A model generated the notes under the pieces. The model saw only the letters and a program-made list of their open reading frames with translations, did not search any database and was not told where the DNA came from. A DNA stretch of 64,000 bases from Motacilla alba alba (taxonomy: Eukaryota; Chordata; Aves; Passeriformes; Motacillidae). The DNA lies in NCBI RefSeq assembly GCF_015832195.1, contig NC_052018.1, positions 56,233,666 to 56,297,665 on the forward strand, given 5' to 3'. The number at the start of each line of letters is the position of its first letter. Positions within the stretch are counted from its first letter, which is position 1. A program made the translations under genes and the position numbers. Positions 60,911-64,000 of the stretch are shown piece after piece.

Positions 60911-63900
60911 GCCCAGTAGCCTAATATGTTATTTCTTGGGAATAGTTCTTTCTGCCCTTAGGCTGATATAGTCTTTGGGAACACTTTAATGCAGTTCCTA
61001 TAATTAGGGAGTACTTCACAATCACCTTCTAGAGAATTAAATCTCTCTCTAACACTCGTGTGTGCTTTGAAGGCATCGAAGCATGCAGGGTTCTTGTATC
61101 AGCAGAAGAAAGGTTGCAGGGCAGAACCAGGGGAGGGGGCTTTAAAGCGTCGCCAGGAGGCATCAACATGGTTTCATTGCAGTAGACGACATCTCTACTC
61201 TTTGAGAAATACTGGTGAATACCGGTCTCACCGAAGCCGCTGGGCATTTTGACAGCTGCTCCCGCAGCAATCCAGCTTGGGGAATGGCTTCATTTGCATT
61301 CTGCAGGGCTGGGGAAAGCTATGTGGGGACAGTCAGGTGCTCCTGTCCTTACCTGGATGAGGAGGTCACACGTGGGCTGGGTCCCTGGGGAGGCAGCTGG
61401 CAGCTCTCTCCCAGCCATTTCCCTTGTGCCCTTCGGCCACTCCCGTTCTGCCCCTCTCCTGCTCACACCCCGGGGCTATGATGTCTGCGGGCAAAATGTG
61501 TTCCTTCAAGTGAGATTAACTGCCTGTGATAGTATGGAAAGAGTTTTTAACTCTTTGAGTGTCCTGGGACAAACTCTGTCTATGGGAGCTCCCGCTCTGG
61601 CTGCCACTGCATCTTCTGTTGGATTGGCATGCCAAGAGATGTAAAAGTCATGTGTGAATATCAAGCTGATGTACTGTCATGCTTGGTAATTATTCTGTCA
61701 AGTGTCTTATGGGAGACGAGAGCAGAAACAGCTGTGGAAAAGCAGGCAAGGACTGTTGTTCTTGCAAATATCTTTGAGCTTGTTGTTCAGTAATTGCATA
61801 GCTGTAGAAAGGACCAGAGCTGATATGACGTATTTCATTTTGAGTGTAAAATTGGCCTGGTGAAGGAAATGTCTAGAAAAGAAATTGTGCAAAAATTTTA
61901 CTTCTGATGCTGCTTGCCAGGTATCTGAGAACTTAAAAAGAATAGACTAAAAAAAATCCCCAAACTCTTTTAATGTCATTTATTCCCTTTTTTATTTCCT
62001 CTGCAAACTTGAATTTGATAAGAGAGGGTTGCACATTTACATAATGCATTAGTTGATTACAGATCCATCCCGGGACCCCATGGATCCCTGTACCTCCTCA
62101 TGTCAGTAAGCACCTCTAAAAAATTCCCTATTTCTCATTTTGAACCAAAGAAGGCTTTTATGACATTTCATGTTAAAATATATTTATCTAAAATAATTTC
62201 TCAGAAGTGATCTTCAAGATTAGAATTTAGAGTGCTCAGGAGTATTCTGTATGATTTAGACAGTGATAGTGCTCTATGTCTCAAAAAAAAATAAAACAGT
62301 GCAAAAAAATTATAACTAAATGTCTCTGTGGTAATCTGATTAGACCTTCACTTTATGCGTAATATAACACAGCTCTTTAATTTCCTGTAAAATTTCTAAT
62401 GCACTCATGTTACTGTGGTTCCACAATTACTGGAATACTTGGGGCAAAAAGCTGAAGACGACTGATCAAACACTGGGCAGTATTTTTGAGACATTCAATT
62501 AAAATGTTTAAGGGGTCTATGAAAACCTGAAAGCTTCTACTTTAATAGGGTGATTTGTTCACTGTTGGAAGTTGAGGGGAAGAGCATTTGTAAGACTAAC
62601 CTCTCTTGCAAGGATAAGTTAGATTAATGGTTTACAAAATGTTCTGGCTAATGTAGCTCTTTTACCTGCAGGGTTTTAGGTAGGCAGGCACGTGACTAGT
62701 CTGCAGTACTGCAGGTTTGGCATGCGCTGCTTATTTAGATTCATACCTGCAAAGCCGGTAGTGATTTCATGGCACCAGAATGAATTTGGAACAGAATTCA
62801 TTGCTTTTTCCAGGAAAGATAATTTTTGAGAAGCCCTCCTGGTGAAGGTTATACTTGTTCTTTCTTTGACCTTCACACCTTTTGAACCGTATGCTTCTGA
62901 GGAAGATGATATGAGCACATTGAAGGACTTTGGTCAAAGTGTAAGACCAGATTCCTAAGTCCTAGATTCTTTGTAAACAGTGCAGACATCTGTGGGGCCT
63001 GGAGCTTGTAATCTCATTTTTTATGTGCCTTAAATTAATTTTCTCTGAAACTGCGAAATTTGTCCATCTCCCAAATAGGTAGCTGATATTAAAACTTATT
63101 TTTACTCTAGGACATGACATACAGTACAAGAGGTGGCTGGGAGTTTCACTTCGTCTCTGCTTCTATCACACTTTCAAATTATCAGTTCCTAAGGTGTAAG
63201 TTGAGTTGGACACAGCTCTGGGAGCTGCCAAGCTGCATATTCCTGGAACTGAGGTGCCAGTAGAGAGAACTGAAAATCTCCCGTGAAAGCCCAGAGAATT
63301 AAATCATACTACAGAGCAGAGTCGGTGTAGATGAACATGCACACATACATATGAACATATCTATGCATAGATACCAGTCAATTAGCCTGATAAACCCAAA
63401 TCATCCTGTGATTCTATAATATAAAATTAGGTCAGAATGGTTTTAGCTATGGGTTAAAATGGCTATGTAAATCAGACATTTCCCTTTGCAACCCCAGCCA
63501 CTGTCAGAGAAGGTATATGGAGTTTATCCTCTTAAGTTTAGTAGGAGTAAAGAGCAGCCAGCCCTTTTCCTGCCCTCCATTTCCAGGACAGCTTTTCCAG
63601 AGCTCTTGCAATAAGAAGGTCTGACTTTCCACCCCAGTTGAAGGTGACTATGCTTTTTTACTATCTGTTCACTTCTTTCACAGCTTTCAAGAGGTTCAAG
63701 GACCATGAACCTTTGTTGTGGACAGTGTTTGCCATGTGATGAATTGCCCGGGGCAGCAAGTTCTAGAAAGTCCCATTTTCTCTTCCTACAAAGGGCTGTC
63801 ATCAGTCTCTTCCATAAATGTTTGTTGCACATGTGGCGGGGAGGAACACAGTCTCTAGCTGTACGGCAATGAAATTGTCTTCAGAGGGGAACTTGCCCAT

Positions 63901-64000
63901 ACTTAATAGACTGTAATACCTTGTCATGTTCTGTAACAATAAGCTTGACACAAGCATCAAAAATCCATTAAAATTTGCATAACCCTTTCAAAAAGAAGGC
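60911..64000. other. Unique sequence with a GC-richer patch at 61245-61480
   Basis: The patch holds overlapping plus-strand frames (61215-61481 and 61249-61644) with no ATG-supported or recognisable product. The rest is ordinary AT-rich DNA. No repeat family was recognised up to the window end. Confidence 0.45.

Overview
The window is a vertebrate, almost certainly avian, nuclear sequence, and most of it is non-coding. The diagnostic evidence is the repeat content. Three recognisable CR1 LINE copies are present (minus-strand at 23000 and 28101, plus-strand at 58655), with the typical avian CR1 3' end built from an ATTCTATG-type octamer. A complete solo retroviral LTR lies at 54540-55374, and short SINE/LINE relics of MIR and old CR1/L3 type are also present. 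I see no primate Alu, rodent B1/B2 or L1 sequence. Composition is AT-rich, with a few short CpG-dense patches. There are no bacterial-type genes, operons, CRISPR arrays or RNA genes that I can support.

Layout. Positions 1-15000 are AT-rich unique sequence with an old minus-strand CR1-like relic (2835-3205), a minus-orientation MIR-like relic (4375-4487) and a small nested repeat (9023-9079). Positions 15000-22200 hold a GC-richer open segment (15030-15353), an AT-rich stretch that reads like conserved non-coding DNA (16020-16500), the best coding-exon candidate in the window (18545-18760, minus strand, 72 open codons between consensus splice sites), two MIR-like relics, a compound TA/CA microsatellite and a very CpG-dense patch (21946-22085). 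Positions 22200-34600 contain two CR1 copies, a CpG-enriched block with open frames and splice-like borders (25480-26340), and a plus-strand MIR relic (33636-33785). Positions 34690-35880 look like a decayed plus-strand CR1/L3 LINE. Positions 36000-54500 are mostly unique sequence. They include a CAG-repeat segment behind a strong acceptor-like site (41447 onward), a large GA/GGGA microsatellite (41885-41983), a TA tract (42729-42792) and another exon-like segment (50057-50291, plus strand). Positions 54540-55374 are the solo LTR, 58655-59352 the youngest-looking CR1 with an internal deletion, and the remainder is unique sequence with simple repeats.

Interpretation. The window best fits the introns or flanks of one or more large, sparsely exonic genes in a gene-poor region. 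The minus-strand exon candidate suggests a host gene running right to left, and the plus-strand candidates would need another transcript or are chance. I do not recognise the gene and name none. Most open frames of 60-140 codons are what chance gives in 64 kb, and I have left them out except where splice-like borders or composition made them worth noting.
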